Both the position numbers and the translations under genes were made by a program. From Pseudomonadota bacterium (GTDB lineage Bacteria > Pseudomonadota > Alphaproteobacteria > Rhizobiales > Xanthobacteraceae), in NCBI GenBank assembly GCA_023387735.1, contig JAEWHP010000032.1, forward strand, positions 1 through 64,000: DNA of 64,000 bases. The letters are read 5' to 3'. Below, piece by piece: positions 44,632 through 53,655 of the stretch (its first letter is position 1; each line of letters opens with the position of its first letter). The notes below the pieces were generated by a model. It was given only the letters and a program-made list of their open reading frames with translations. It was not told where the DNA came from and did not search any database.

Positions 44632-45168
44632 TCAGTCTTGCCGCTCACCAAAATTGGCTGTATCGGCGCGCCCGTCACCGCCCCAATCCGGAGGCAGAAT
44701 GCCCGCCCGGACATAGCGGTGCAACGACGAATACCCCCAATCGGACGGCGATGTTGCCAACTGGTGCTTGACCGGATTGTAATGCACATAGTCGGCGCAG
44801 CGCTCGAAATCCCGTTCATCACGGATGGTGTGCTCCCAAAAGCGCTTTTGCCAAAGGGAGTATTCGCCGCGTCGGTCGTGCGAAATCAGAGCGCCCGTAG
44901 CTACGACGCTTCGCGTGAAGCTACCTTTGATCCGTCGCCACCTGTCGGAAAAGTCCGAATCGCCGGGAGGCAATGTCAGGATCGCATGCAGGTGGTCCGG
45001 GAGGATGACGATGGCATCGGTAACAAACGGCCGTTCGTTCTGCGTCTTCCGGAATGCCGTGCGCAGTAGCGCGATGTGGTCGATCAGCGCGGACGACCGT
45101 CGGTCATGCAGCGTGACCGTGAAGAAAAAAGTCCCACCTGGGACGAAATTGCGCCGATAACGGACCAT
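44632..45168 (-). CDS. REP-associated tyrosine transposase (RAYT)
   Basis: 178 residues from the ATG at 45168 (MVRYRRNFVPGGTFFFTVTL). A longer frame to 45210 merely translates the flanking REP and is rejected. HUH-type (Y1) transposase landmarks are AIVILPDHLHAILTLP (the His-x-His pair), WQKRFWEHTIRDERDF and YVHYNPVKHQL (with the tyrosine region). RAYTs bind and nick single-stranded REP hairpins and are thought to spread REPs through intergenic spaces. REPs lie at both its ends, making a self-consistent REP/RAYT locus. Confidence 0.93.
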   Translation of the reverse strand: MVRYRRNFVPGGTFFFTVTLHDRRSSALIDHIALLRTAFRKTQNERPFVTDAIVILPDHLHAILTLPPGDSDFSDRWRRIKGSFTRSVVATGALISHDRRGEYSLWQKRFWEHTIRDERDFERCADYVHYNPVKHQLATSPSDWGYSSLHRYVRAGILPPDWGGDGRADTANFGERQD

Positions 45169-45192
45169 TCGAAAGTTTACCAAGAATTTCTT

Positions 45193-45278
45193 GTAGCCCG
45201 GATGAAGCAAAGTGCAATCCGGGATTCGCGCCGCGGCGAGAGGCGTCCCCGGATTGCGCTGCGCTCCATCCGGGCTAC
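45193..45278. repeat. Inverted REP pair (BIME-like)
   Basis: Two REP units facing each other: GTAGCCCGGATGAAGCAAAG...ATCCGGG at the left and CCCGGAT...CATCCGGGCTAC at the right, separated by about 25 bases. Together they flank the upstream side of the RAYT gene. The right unit's CTA also supplies the stop codon of the cyclase gene that ends at 45275. Confidence 0.85.
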
Positions 45279-46462
45279 GATCCCGCCTGCGTTTCGTCGG
45301 CCAGCCCGTAGACGCGCGCAGCTTTCGAAAAACCTGCGACCGGAAACTCGCCGAGGTCGCTCCAGCCGCCCCGGCAGATGCCGGCGAACCCTTCCGAAGC
45401 GACGATCGTGCGTTTGGTCTGGCTGGCGATCTTTTCCAGCCGGGCCGCCAGATTCACCGCGGGGCCAATACAGGTGAAGTCGAGCCGGTTGCCGCCGCCG
45501 ATATTACCGTAGAGAATTCGCCCGACGTGCAGCGCGACGCCGAAGCGAAACCGTTCGACGGCGCCGCCGATCGGATATTGCAGGTCTGCGACGCTGGCGC
45601 GGGACTCGTGAGCGGCTTCGAGCACGCGCGCGCAGACCTGCTGCTCGTCGCCGACATACTCGTCGATCGGGAAAACCGCGAGCAGGCCGTCGCCCATGTA
45701 TTTGAGTACCTCGCCGCCGTGCTTCCGGATCGCGGTGACCTGGCAGTCGAAATACTGGTTGAGGACGTCGACCACGGTCTCCGCCGGTACGCGGTCTGAC
45801 AGCGAGGTGAAGCCGCGCAGGTCGGACAGCCAGATCGCGGCGTTCATGGTCTCGGTATGACCGCGCCGGATCTGCCCGCCGAGGATGCGTTCGCCGGCGC
45901 GGTTGCCAACATAGGTGTCGAGCAGGCTCGCAGCGGTGCGCGCCAGCGTGATGATCTCGACCACCCGCGCCAGCGGCTTCACCAGGCTGCGCAGCGCCGC
46001 CAATTGTTCATCCGTGAAGCCGCCCGGCTGTTTCGTGGTCCAGCTCGACGCATTCACCGTGCCGCCGATGAAGGGCAGCGGCAGCGCCAGGTAATCCGTC
46101 ACGCCTTCGGCGCGCAGCTCATCAATGATCGGAAAGCGCTGGCTCGCGGGATCATCGGTGCGCGCACGGACCTCCTGCCCCTGCTGAAACACGATGATCA
46201 GCGGGCTGGTGTGAAAATCCGGCGACTCCAGGATGTTGAAGTCGACCGTCCCGATCTCGACCTCGGAGCCCGGCTTCCAGATGAAATTGCGCCCGTAAAT
46301 ATCGGGATGCAACGTGCGGACGAAGACGCCGACACGCCAGAGCGGCAGGCCGGCTGCGACCATCCGGTCGCAGGTTTCCGCCATGAACCGGCTTGGGCTG
46401 GTCGCGGATCGCCCGCCGTCGATCAGCCAGTCGGTCAGCTCGCGCAGTTTCGATGCATCCAT
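45275..46462 (-). CDS. Adenylate/guanylate cyclase with N-terminal sensory region
   Basis: 395 residues. The N-terminal half (about 1-190) is a GAF-like or otherwise uncharacterised sensory region (GFTDEQLAALRSLVKPLARV marks its last helix). The catalytic domain (about 200-390) has AIWLSDLRGFTSLSDRVPAE (first metal Asp), KYMGDGLLAVFPID (second), and IGPAVNLAARLEKIA (Asn/Arg pair). Unlike the other two cyclases it has no TPR region. The stop codon TAG is formed by the adjoining REP element, so the last residues may have been changed by insertion of the repeat. Confidence 0.9.
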   Translation of the reverse strand: MDASKLRELTDWLIDGGRSATSPSRFMAETCDRMVAAGLPLWRVGVFVRTLHPDIYGRNFIWKPGSEVEIGTVDFNILESPDFHTSPLIIVFQQGQEVRARTDDPASQRFPIIDELRAEGVTDYLALPLPFIGGTVNASSWTTKQPGGFTDEQLAALRSLVKPLARVVEIITLARTAASLLDTYVGNRAGERILGGQIRRGHTETMNAAIWLSDLRGFTSLSDRVPAETVVDVLNQYFDCQVTAIRKHGGEVLKYMGDGLLAVFPIDEYVGDEQQVCARVLEAAHESRASVADLQYPIGGAVERFRFGVALHVGRILYGNIGGGNRLDFTCIGPAVNLAARLEKIASQTKRTIVASEGFAGICRGGWSDLGEFPVAGFSKAARVYGLADETQAGS

Positions 46463-46614
46463 GGCGCCGGTATTTGCCGTTCAAGTCGGCGAAACGTCAA
46501 GGCTCGCAGCGTTCTGTCAAGCCCGTGGAAGCAGTTGCGGTATGCCGGGAGCCGCCGTGACCCGGCGTCGGAGCTGCGCTAGTTTCGCGACACAAAAACA
46601 GGGGGAAGCACCAA

Positions 46615-48312
46615 GTGTACGACTACATCATCGTCGGCGGCGGATCGGCAGGCTCGGTCATGGCCCACAGGCTGTCCGCGAAGAGCGCCAACAAGGTCCT
46701 GCTCTGCGAAGCGGGCCAGGACACGCCGCCCGGCAATGAACCAGCAGAGATTCGCGACAGCTATCCGGGAACGGCGTATTTCGATCCGCGCTTCCACTGG
46801 ACCGAACTGAAAGTCACGACCCAGGTCGTCAGCCACAACAATCCCGACGAGGCCAGGCCTCCCTTGCGGAAATACGAGCAGGCGCGCGTGCTGGGCGGCG
46901 GGTCCTCGATCAACGGCCAGATGGCCAATCGCGGCGCGCCGACGGATTACAACGAGTGGGAAGCGCGCGGCGCCACCGGCTGGAGCTGGGACGACGTGCT
47001 GCCCTACTTCAAGAAGGTCGAGCACGACCTCGATTTCGACGGCCCGTACCACGGCAAGGACGGCCGCATCCCCGTCCGCCGCATTCCGCAGGCGCACTGG
47101 ACCAAGCATTCGCAGGCGATGGCGGAAGCCTGCAAGCAGGCCGGCTTCAAGTTCCTGCCCGACCAGAACGGCGAGTTCGTCGACGGCTACTTCCCGGTGA
47201 CGCATTCCAATCAGGACGAACAGCGCGTCTCCGCCGCCATGGGCTATCTCGATCGCAACACCCGTCAGCGCTCCAACCTGACCATTTCGACCATGACGCA
47301 GGTGAAGGAGCTGCTGTTCGAAGGCACGCAGTGTGTCGGCGTCAAGGCGCTGGTCAATGGCCGCGAGCAGGAATTTCGTGGCAAGGAGATCATCCTCTCC
47401 TGCGGCGCGATCCATTCGCCGGCGCATCTGCTGCGCGCGGGCATTGGCCCGGTCGGCCATCTCCGCGACATGGGCATCCCGGTGCTGCAAGGCCTTGCCG
47501 GCGTCGGCCAGCGCCTGATGGACCATCCCTCGATCTCGCTGTCCTCGTTTGTCCGTCGCGGCGCGCGCATGAACGGGCACACCCGACGCCACATGCAGAT
47601 GGGGCTGCGCTACTCCTCGGGGCTTCCGGGCATCCCCGCCGGCGACATGTTCGTCGTCGTCATCACCAAATCAGCCTGGCATGCGGTCGGCGAGCAGATC
47701 GGCTCGCTGCTCACCTTCGTCAACAAGACCTATTCGGAGACCGGCCAGGTCAAGCTCGCGTCGCGCGACCCGCGGGAAGAGCCGATCGTCGAGTTCAACC
47801 TGCTGTCGGACAAGCGCGATCTCGACCGGCTGATGAGCGGCTTTCGCAAGATGGCGGGCTTGCAGATGAGCGCGCCGCTCAAGGCGGTGACCGACAAGCC
47901 GTTCCCGGCGGCCTATTCCGACCGCGTGCGCAAGATCGGCGTGGTCAACACCAAGAACAAGATCCTCACGAAAATCGCCGCCACGCTGATGGACGGCCCG
48001 GCGGCGTTGCGCCACTACATGATCGACAATTTCGTCGTCGAAGGCTTTACCTTCGAGCAGGTCATGACCGACGACGAAGCGCTCGAGGCCTTCGTGCGCA
48101 AGGCGGCGATCGGCGTGTGGCATGCCTCCTGCTCGTGCCGGATGGGCCGGGCAGACGATCCGATGGCGGTGGTCGACACACAAGGCCGCGTCAAGGGCGT
48201 GCAGGGTCTGCGCGTGGTCGACGCCTCGATCTTCCCGGTGGTGCCGTGCGCCAACACCAATTTCCCGACCTTGATGTCGGCGGAAAAGATCGCAGCTGCG
48301 ATGATGCAGTAA
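46615..48312 (+). CDS. GMC family oxidoreductase (choline dehydrogenase-like)
   Basis: 565 residues from a GTG start. The N-terminal FAD-binding motif is YIIVGGGSAGSVMAHRLS, the second GMC signature includes RVLGGGSSINGQMANRG, and the C-terminus has VWHASCSCRMGRADD with the catalytic His and VVDASIFPVVPCANTNFPT with the Asn of the GMC active site. It oxidises an alcohol, with candidate substrates including choline, glucose or polyethylene glycol. The family level is secure, the substrate is not. Single gene, convergent with aroC. Confidence 0.92.
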   Translation: MYDYIIVGGGSAGSVMAHRLSAKSANKVLLCEAGQDTPPGNEPAEIRDSYPGTAYFDPRFHWTELKVTTQVVSHNNPDEARPPLRKYEQARVLGGGSSINGQMANRGAPTDYNEWEARGATGWSWDDVLPYFKKVEHDLDFDGPYHGKDGRIPVRRIPQAHWTKHSQAMAEACKQAGFKFLPDQNGEFVDGYFPVTHSNQDEQRVSAAMGYLDRNTRQRSNLTISTMTQVKELLFEGTQCVGVKALVNGREQEFRGKEIILSCGAIHSPAHLLRAGIGPVGHLRDMGIPVLQGLAGVGQRLMDHPSISLSSFVRRGARMNGHTRRHMQMGLRYSSGLPGIPAGDMFVVVITKSAWHAVGEQIGSLLTFVNKTYSETGQVKLASRDPREEPIVEFNLLSDKRDLDRLMSGFRKMAGLQMSAPLKAVTDKPFPAAYSDRVRKIGVVNTKNKILTKIAATLMDGPAALRHYMIDNFVVEGFTFEQVMTDDEALEAFVRKAAIGVWHASCSCRMGRADDPMAVVDTQGRVKGVQGLRVVDASIFPVVPCANTNFPTLMSAEKIAAAMMQ

Positions 48313-48321
48313 GCGAGGCCC

Positions 48322-49410
48322 CTAGCCGCCGACCTGGCCGCGGTGGCGCAGGAGATGATCGGCCAGCACACAGGCCATCATGGCCTCGCCCACCGGCACC
48401 GCGCGGATGCCGACGCAGGGGTCGTGGCGGCCCTTGGTCATGATGTCGGTTTCGGCGCCGGCGCGATCGACCGTCTTGCGCGGCGAAAGGATCGACGAGG
48501 TCGGCTTCACGGCAAAGCGCACCACTACCGGCTGGCCGGTGGAAATGCCGCCGAGCACGCCGCCGGCGTTGTTCGACAGAAACCGCGTGCCGTTGTTGCC
48601 GGTGCGCATCTCGTCGGCGTTTTCCTCGCCGGACAATTCGGCGGCGCCAAAGCCCGCGCCGATCTCGACGCCCTTCACCGCGTTGATGCTCATCATCGCG
48701 GCCGCCAGTTCGCCGTCGAGCTTGGCGTAGATCGGCGCACCGAGACCGGGCGGCACGCCTTCGGCAACGACTTCAATCACGGCGCCGATCGAGGAGCCGC
48801 TCTTGCGGATGCCGTCGAGATATTGCTCGAAGAACGCGGCCTTGTCCTTGTCGGGGCAGAAAAACGGATTGCGCGCGATCTCGTCCCAGTCCCACTTGGC
48901 GCGATCGATCTTGTGCGGCCCCATCTGCACCAGCGCACCGCGGACTTTTACGTCGGGCAGGATCTTGCGCGCGATCGCACCGGCCGCGACGCGCGTGGCT
49001 GTCTCCCGCGCCGAAGACCGTCCGCCGCCGCGATAGTCGCGCAGGCCGTATTTGGCCTCATAGGTGAAGTCGGCATGCCCCGGGCGAAACTTGTCCTTGA
49101 TCTCGGAATAGTCCTTGGAGCGCTGGTCGGTGTTTTCGATCAAAAGCGCAATCGGCGTGCCCGTGGTCACCTGCACGCCGGTCTCGGGATGCGCCATGAC
49201 GCCGGACAGGATCTTTACGGTGTCCGGCTCCTGGCGCTGGGTGGTGAAGCGCGACTGCCCGGGACGGCGGCGATCCAGATCCTGCTGGATGTCTTCATTG
49301 GTCAGCGGGATCAGCGGCGGACAGCCATCGACCACACAGCCGATCGCAACCCCGTGGCTTTCGCCGAAGGTCGTGACCCGGAACATGTGGCCGAAGGTGT
49401 TGAAGGACAT
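48322..49410 (-). CDS. aroC: Chorismate synthase
   Basis: 362 residues. Signatures: VTTFGESHGVAIGCVVDG, DRRRPGQSRFTTQRQEPD, DYRGGGRSSARETATRVAAG, and IGAGFGAAELSGEENADEM, and RHDPCVGIRAVPVGEAM. It makes chorismate from EPSP with reduced FMN, the last step of the shikimate pathway. Length and motifs are normal. Confidence 0.97.
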   Translation of the reverse strand: MSFNTFGHMFRVTTFGESHGVAIGCVVDGCPPLIPLTNEDIQQDLDRRRPGQSRFTTQRQEPDTVKILSGVMAHPETGVQVTTGTPIALLIENTDQRSKDYSEIKDKFRPGHADFTYEAKYGLRDYRGGGRSSARETATRVAAGAIARKILPDVKVRGALVQMGPHKIDRAKWDWDEIARNPFFCPDKDKAAFFEQYLDGIRKSGSSIGAVIEVVAEGVPPGLGAPIYAKLDGELAAAMMSINAVKGVEIGAGFGAAELSGEENADEMRTGNNGTRFLSNNAGGVLGGISTGQPVVVRFAVKPTSSILSPRKTVDRAGAETDIMTKGRHDPCVGIRAVPVGEAMMACVLADHLLRHRGQVGG

Positions 49411-49485
49411 GGGGTCTGCGCTGGCTCGCTAGTCGGTGCTAACTTGTCGTAACGCGCGGGGCAACGGCGGTCAAACCGACAAGAC

Positions 49486-49563
49486 GTCATTACGGGGCGA
49501 TGCGAAGCATCGAACCCGGAATCTCGAGATTCCGGGTTCGCCCTTTGGGCGCCCCGGAATGAC
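49486..49563. repeat. Intergenic palindrome (GTCATTACGGGGCG / GGAATGAC family)
   Basis: Ends GTCATTACGGGGCGATG and CGCCCCGGAATGAC pair; an inner perfect palindrome AACCCGGAATCTCGAGATTCCGGGTT is centred near 49524. Located between aroC and the phosphatase gene. A related copy is at 55143 and another at 63306. Confidence 0.85.
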
Positions 49564-49583
49564 GGCGCTACGAAGCCCCGCCC

Positions 49584-50183
49584 TTAACTATATTTCCGCA
49601 AGGCCCCGTCGCGGAACACGTAGACTGCGCCCTGCTCGATCAGGAGGTCGGCGGCGCTGGCCGGTGTCTCGATGCCGAGCGCCACCATCAGCGCCCGCGC
49701 TGTGCCACCGTGGGCTACGGCGACGGTATCGCCGGTCACGGAATCGTACCAGTCGCGCATCCGGTGCTGCACGTCCTCGTAGGTCTCGCCGCCCTTTGGC
49801 GCCATCGTCCACTTTGCCGTCAGGCGCCTGGCGTAAAGCACCGGATCGGCCGCCTGCATCTCGGCCAGCGTCGAGCCTTCCCAAACGCCGTAGCCGATCT
49901 CGCGGAGCCGATCGTCGAGCGCATATTCGCCCGGTGCGAGCTTCAGGGCGCCGCGCACCAATTCCATCGTCATGCGCGCGCGGCCGAGCGGGCTCGCGAC
50001 GAACGGCAGCGAGGACATGTCGCGGCCGTCGCGCGCAAGCAGGTCAGCAAGGACATTGCCGGCATGAGCCGCCTGCTGGCGGCCGAGGTCATTGAGCGGA
50101 ATGTCCCGCGTGCCCTGCAGCCTGCCTTCTGCATTCCACGACGTCTCGCCATGGCGAATGTAATAGATCACGGGCGCGGACAT
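49584..50183 (-). CDS. Histidine phosphatase (phosphoglycerate-mutase-like) family protein
   Basis: 199 residues. The phospho-histidine motif is YYIRHGETSWNAEGRLQG (His about residue 11), with LPFVASPLGRARMTMELV and a late catalytic His in DTVAVAHGGTARALMVA. Such proteins hydrolyse phosphoesters; members include cofactor-dependent mutase-like phosphatases and ribazole phosphatases. The exact substrate is unknown. Confidence 0.9.
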   Translation of the reverse strand: MSAPVIYYIRHGETSWNAEGRLQGTRDIPLNDLGRQQAAHAGNVLADLLARDGRDMSSLPFVASPLGRARMTMELVRGALKLAPGEYALDDRLREIGYGVWEGSTLAEMQAADPVLYARRLTAKWTMAPKGGETYEDVQHRMRDWYDSVTGDTVAVAHGGTARALMVALGIETPASAADLLIEQGAVYVFRDGALRKYS

Positions 50184-50407
50184 CGGACCTGCGGCTATTC
50201 CCTGCTCAGCGAGATGGCGAGCGATGTCCCTTGCTTTCCAATCGCGCCTCCGTTTGGAGGTACATCAGCACTCCGGCGGGGTCGAGCCCAAATTCGACTT
50301 TGGATTAACGCTGCTTGACCTGCGGCTCAATGACCGGAATAGACGCCTCGATTGGGTGTTATGTTGGGTAAGGCGTTCGCGCCGGACAACCCTTGTAACA
50401 GGCGTCA

Positions 50408-50896
50408 ATGACCGCGTTTCGCCAAAGTGTCGAAGCCATGATTCCGGCGCTCCGTCGCTACGCGCGCGCACTCGCGCGCGACGCCGACATCGCCGACGAT
50501 CTGGTACAGGACACGCTGGTGCGCGCGTTGCGTTCGGAGAAGCTGTTTCTCGGCGGCGATGTCAGGAGCTGGCTCTATACGATCCTGACCAACCTGAACA
50601 AGAACCGGCGGCGATCGCTGGCGCGGCGGCCGCAATTCATGCCGCTGCTGGACAACAACCCGGATGCCAGCGGCACCGAAGCGGAGGGCCGCGACATTGC
50701 CCGCGCGCTTTCGACGCTGGTGGAAGAACAGCGCTCGGTGCTGCTGCTCGTGATGCTCGAGGGACTGAGCTACCGCGAGGTGGCAGACATCCAGGGCGTG
50801 CCGATCGGCACCGTAATGTCCCGGCTTGCCCGCGCCCGCGCGCATGTCAAGGCTTCGCTGGAGGGCGAACGCGCCGCGCTGCGGCGGGTGAAGTGA
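50408..50896 (+). CDS. ECF-type RNA polymerase sigma factor
   Basis: 162 residues. Region 2 is LRRYARALARDADIADDLVQ followed by DTLVRALRSEKLF; region 4 is LVEEQRSVLLLVMLEGLSYR with EVADIQGVPIGTVMSRLARA. It directs core polymerase to promoters in an extracytoplasmic or stress response. It lies 67 bases before an anti-sigma gene, so activity is likely held off by that protein. It lacks the NepR/PhyR neighbours of EcfG, so it is not the general-stress sigma itself. Confidence 0.92.
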   Translation: MTAFRQSVEAMIPALRRYARALARDADIADDLVQDTLVRALRSEKLFLGGDVRSWLYTILTNLNKNRRRSLARRPQFMPLLDNNPDASGTEAEGRDIARALSTLVEEQRSVLLLVMLEGLSYREVADIQGVPIGTVMSRLARARAHVKASLEGERAALRRVK

Positions 50897-50963
50897 TGGA
50901 AGCGTGATGAACAGGCAGATTAGAGAATAGACACGAGATCAGAAAGAGACAGAGACCACAGAG

Positions 50964-51737
50964 ATGACCGACCCCAACATTCCCGTCACCGAAGACGAGC
51001 TGCATGCTTACGTCGACAACGAGTTGCCGGCGGAACGCCGCGGCGATGTCGAGGCGTGGCTCGCGACGCATCCCGACGATGCGGCGCGGGTGCAGTCGTG
51101 GCGGACGATGGCGGAAGCGCTGCACGCGAGGTACGGCTCTATTGTCGACGAGGCGGTGCCCAGGCGACTCGAGATCGAGCGGCTGGTGCGGCAGCCGCGC
51201 CGATGGGTGTATGGGGCGGTCGCGGCAACGCTGGCGGCGTTCGCGGTCGGTGGCGGCGTCGGCTGGCTGGCGCGCGGCGCGTTGGCGGCCCCCTCCGCGT
51301 TACAGGGCTTTACGGTCAATGCGCTTGAAGCGCACCGGCTCTATGTGGTCGAAGTCCGCCATCCCGTCGAGGTGCCCGGGAGCGAACGCGCCCATCTGCA
51401 GCAGTGGCTGACCAAGCGCTGCGGCTGGCTGGTCAGGGCGCCCGAACTGACGGGCGCTGGCCTGAAGCTCGTCGGCGGCCGGCTGTTGCCAGGTTTGGGT
51501 GGGCCTGCGTCATTCATGATGTACGAAGGCGCCTCGGGCGAGCGCTTCACCATCTACACGGTGAAATCGGACGCCAAGGCGACCCAGATGCGATTCGCGG
51601 CGCAAGGCAAGGAGAGTTCGCTGTTCTGGGCCGATGACGGCGTCGCCTATGCGGTGGTGTCCAGCAGCGCCGATCGCGGGCGGCTGACGCAGATCGCGCA
51701 GGCGGTCTACGATCAGATGGAGAAAACCGGCGGTTAG
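50964..51737 (+). CDS. Anti-sigma factor, transmembrane
   Basis: 257 residues. The N-terminal cytoplasmic part starts MTDPNIPVTEDELHAYVDNE with the typical helix LPAERRGDVEAWLATHPDDA, but lacks the HxxxCxxC zinc site of ZAS-type anti-sigma factors. A membrane helix follows at about 84-105 (VYGAVAATLAAFAVGGGVGWLA), and then a periplasmic domain of about 150 residues (EVRHPVEVPGSERAHLQQWL, WADDGVAYAVVSSSADR). It should bind the adjacent sigma factor. Confidence 0.85.
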   Translation: MTDPNIPVTEDELHAYVDNELPAERRGDVEAWLATHPDDAARVQSWRTMAEALHARYGSIVDEAVPRRLEIERLVRQPRRWVYGAVAATLAAFAVGGGVGWLARGALAAPSALQGFTVNALEAHRLYVVEVRHPVEVPGSERAHLQQWLTKRCGWLVRAPELTGAGLKLVGGRLLPGLGGPASFMMYEGASGERFTIYTVKSDAKATQMRFAAQGKESSLFWADDGVAYAVVSSSADRGRLTQIAQAVYDQMEKTGG

Positions 51738-52027
51738 ACAACGTCAGAGCGCTTGTCCCAATTCCGACACCGAAAATCTGGAATCAAAACACAAGCGCGT
51801 CTCATTAAAGCACCGGGTATTCACGAGAAAATGAGTAGCGTTCGATCCGCCGATCGGCGCAAGCGGCCTCGATCGGGGTTTGGTACCGCGCTGGTCCCCC
51901 TTTCGAGGCCGCCCCTTTTTCCAGAAAACGTTGTGTTTTCATGGAATAAGCCGCGTCATCGGAAAAAAGCTACTCACAGATACGGTACTGTTCGACAGCC
52001 GGTTTCGCGCCGCGAATCACGGCCTGG

Positions 52028-53002
52028 TCAGCCGAAATCGCTGCGCGGATTGTAACGGTGGCCGTCGCGCCACTTTTCCATCAATGCCTCAAGCTCGGCA
52101 TCGTTCCCGTCGGGCAGAATAATGCGGGTGGTGACGAACTGGTCCCCGGTCCCGCCCGCCTTCGGCAGCCCCTTGCCCTTGAGACGGAAGGTGCGGCCGC
52201 TCGAGGTGTTCTTCGGGATCGACAGCTCCACCGCGCTGCCGAGTGTCGGCACCCGCACCTTGCCGCCCAGCACCGCCTCATAGAGCGTGATTGGCAGATC
52301 GATGCGCAGATCGCTGCCGTCGACCTTGAACAGCGGATGCGGCGCGATGCTGACCGTGATCAGGAGGTCACCGGGCGGGTGCCCTGGCGCCGTCTCGCCC
52401 TGGCCCTTGAGCCGGATCTGCTGACCGGCGGTGACCCCGGCCGGAATCTTGACGTTAAGTTCCTTGCCGGTCGGCAAACGAACGCGCTTCTCTCCGCCCT
52501 TGACCGACTCTTCCAGCGACACCGTCATGGCGACATTCAGATCGAGATCGAGGCCGATACCGCCGGTTTCGAAATCAAAGGTTCTGCTCTGACCACCCGG
52601 ACGTCCGCCGCGGGCGCCGCCGAACATGCTGTTGAGGATCTCCTCGAAGCCCGCGCCACCGCCGCCGGGACCTCCGGCTCCGCCGCCACCGGTGCGGAAG
52701 GTGTAGGACTCGAACCCGCCGCCCGGCCCTCCCGACCGACCGCCACGCGGGTCGCCGCCGGGAAAGCCCTGAAACCGCGGCTTGCCCTCGGCGTCGATCT
52801 CGCCGCGATCGAACTGCTTGCGCTTGTCCTCGTCGCCGATGATCTCGTTGGCGGAATTGATTTCGGAGAAACGCTCCGCGGCCTTCGGATCGTTCTTGTT
52901 GCTGTCAGGGTGATGCTTCTTGGCGAGCTTGCGGTAGGCACTCTTGATCGCCGCAGCGCTGGCGCCCCGAGGCACCCCCAAGACCTCATAGGGGTCGCGC
53001 AT
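52028..53002 (-). CDS. DnaJ family co-chaperone, CbpA type
   Basis: 324 residues from the ATG at 53002, with AAGGAG nine bases before it. J domain: DPYEVLGVPRGASAAAIKSA with the HPD motif in KKHHPDSNKNDP. A Gly-rich linker (RGGRSGGPGGGFESYTFRTG) follows, then the C-terminal substrate-binding domain (VKIPAGVTAGQQIRLKGQGE, PLFKVDGSDLRIDLPITLYE). The cysteine-rich zinc finger of DnaJ is missing, as in CbpA. It stimulates Hsp70 ATPase. Confidence 0.93.
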   Translation of the reverse strand: MRDPYEVLGVPRGASAAAIKSAYRKLAKKHHPDSNKNDPKAAERFSEINSANEIIGDEDKRKQFDRGEIDAEGKPRFQGFPGGDPRGGRSGGPGGGFESYTFRTGGGGAGGPGGGGAGFEEILNSMFGGARGGRPGGQSRTFDFETGGIGLDLDLNVAMTVSLEESVKGGEKRVRLPTGKELNVKIPAGVTAGQQIRLKGQGETAPGHPPGDLLITVSIAPHPLFKVDGSDLRIDLPITLYEAVLGGKVRVPTLGSAVELSIPKNTSSGRTFRLKGKGLPKAGGTGDQFVTTRIILPDGNDAELEALMEKWRDGHRYNPRSDFG

Positions 53003-53122
53003 ACGTCGGGTCTCCTTCACGAGAATTCGGATTTTTTCAACTTAGAGCAAATCGCCCACTTTGGCTTTATCTGGGAAGCCAGTTGCATTTATGCAACGGG
53101 CCTGGGGCCAAGTTTGCAGTGC

Positions 53123-53641
53123 TCAGCTCTTGGTCCACGGCTTTAACGTATGGATCTCCCAGCGACCATGGCCGGCCTTGCACGCGGCGCCCTGCAGCCA
53201 GCTTTCCGAGCGGCCATTGACATAGCTTGCGAGGAAATCCCGGCAGGTACGGCCATCATCCCCGGAATAGGCCTGGGACAGCGGCGTCACCGAACCCCTC
53301 GCCCCTGTTTCCGGGTTTTCCCACGGCTGGCTGGTGTCCTTGCCGCCCTTGGTCAGCACATCGGAGGCGGCGGTGCGGGCAAAGACGAGGTCGCTCTCGG
53401 TCGGAGCCGGCGCGCTGGCGGCCTGCTTGCCCAGAGAACCCGTTCGGTCGCCGCCGTCCATTTTGGCAAAGGCGGCATCCAGGCGGGACAGGCTGCAGCC
53501 GCCCGAGCCGAGGCTGATTAGAATCAATGTCATGGCCACGGCTGTCGGGCCGATCGCCGATAGGCCAACGCGTCCCCATGCCCTATATAGGGCAAGCCCG
53601 TATCGGGGCTGCAACGCGCTCTGGGACGCGAACGGACGCAA
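53123..53641 (-). CDS. Putative surface lipoprotein, RT0821/Lpp0805-like
   Basis: Up to 172 residues; the start is uncertain (53641, or an internal ATG at 53533 giving 136). A hydrophobic segment MTLILISLGSGGCSLSRLDA ends in a lipobox-like cysteine. The mature region reads FAKMDGGDRTGSLGKQAASA, SQPWENPETGARGSVTPL and DFLASYVNGRSESWLQGAAC. The pattern fits the small surface-antigen-like family common in Bradyrhizobium. It is divergent from pdxH with only 14 bases between the starts if 53641 is used. Confidence 0.65.
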   Translation of the reverse strand: MRPFASQSALQPRYGLALYRAWGRVGLSAIGPTAVAMTLILISLGSGGCSLSRLDAAFAKMDGGDRTGSLGKQAASAPAPTESDLVFARTAASDVLTKGGKDTSQPWENPETGARGSVTPLSQAYSGDDGRTCRDFLASYVNGRSESWLQGAACKAGHGRWEIHTLKPWTKS

Positions 53642-53655
53642 CTGGGACTCCTGCC

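Noticed and set aside
50336..50360. GGAAT-N16-TGTT upstream of the ECF sigma gene
   Set aside because: Resembles an EcfG promoter but mismatches both boxes (GGAAC and CGTT expected). Not strong enough to list.
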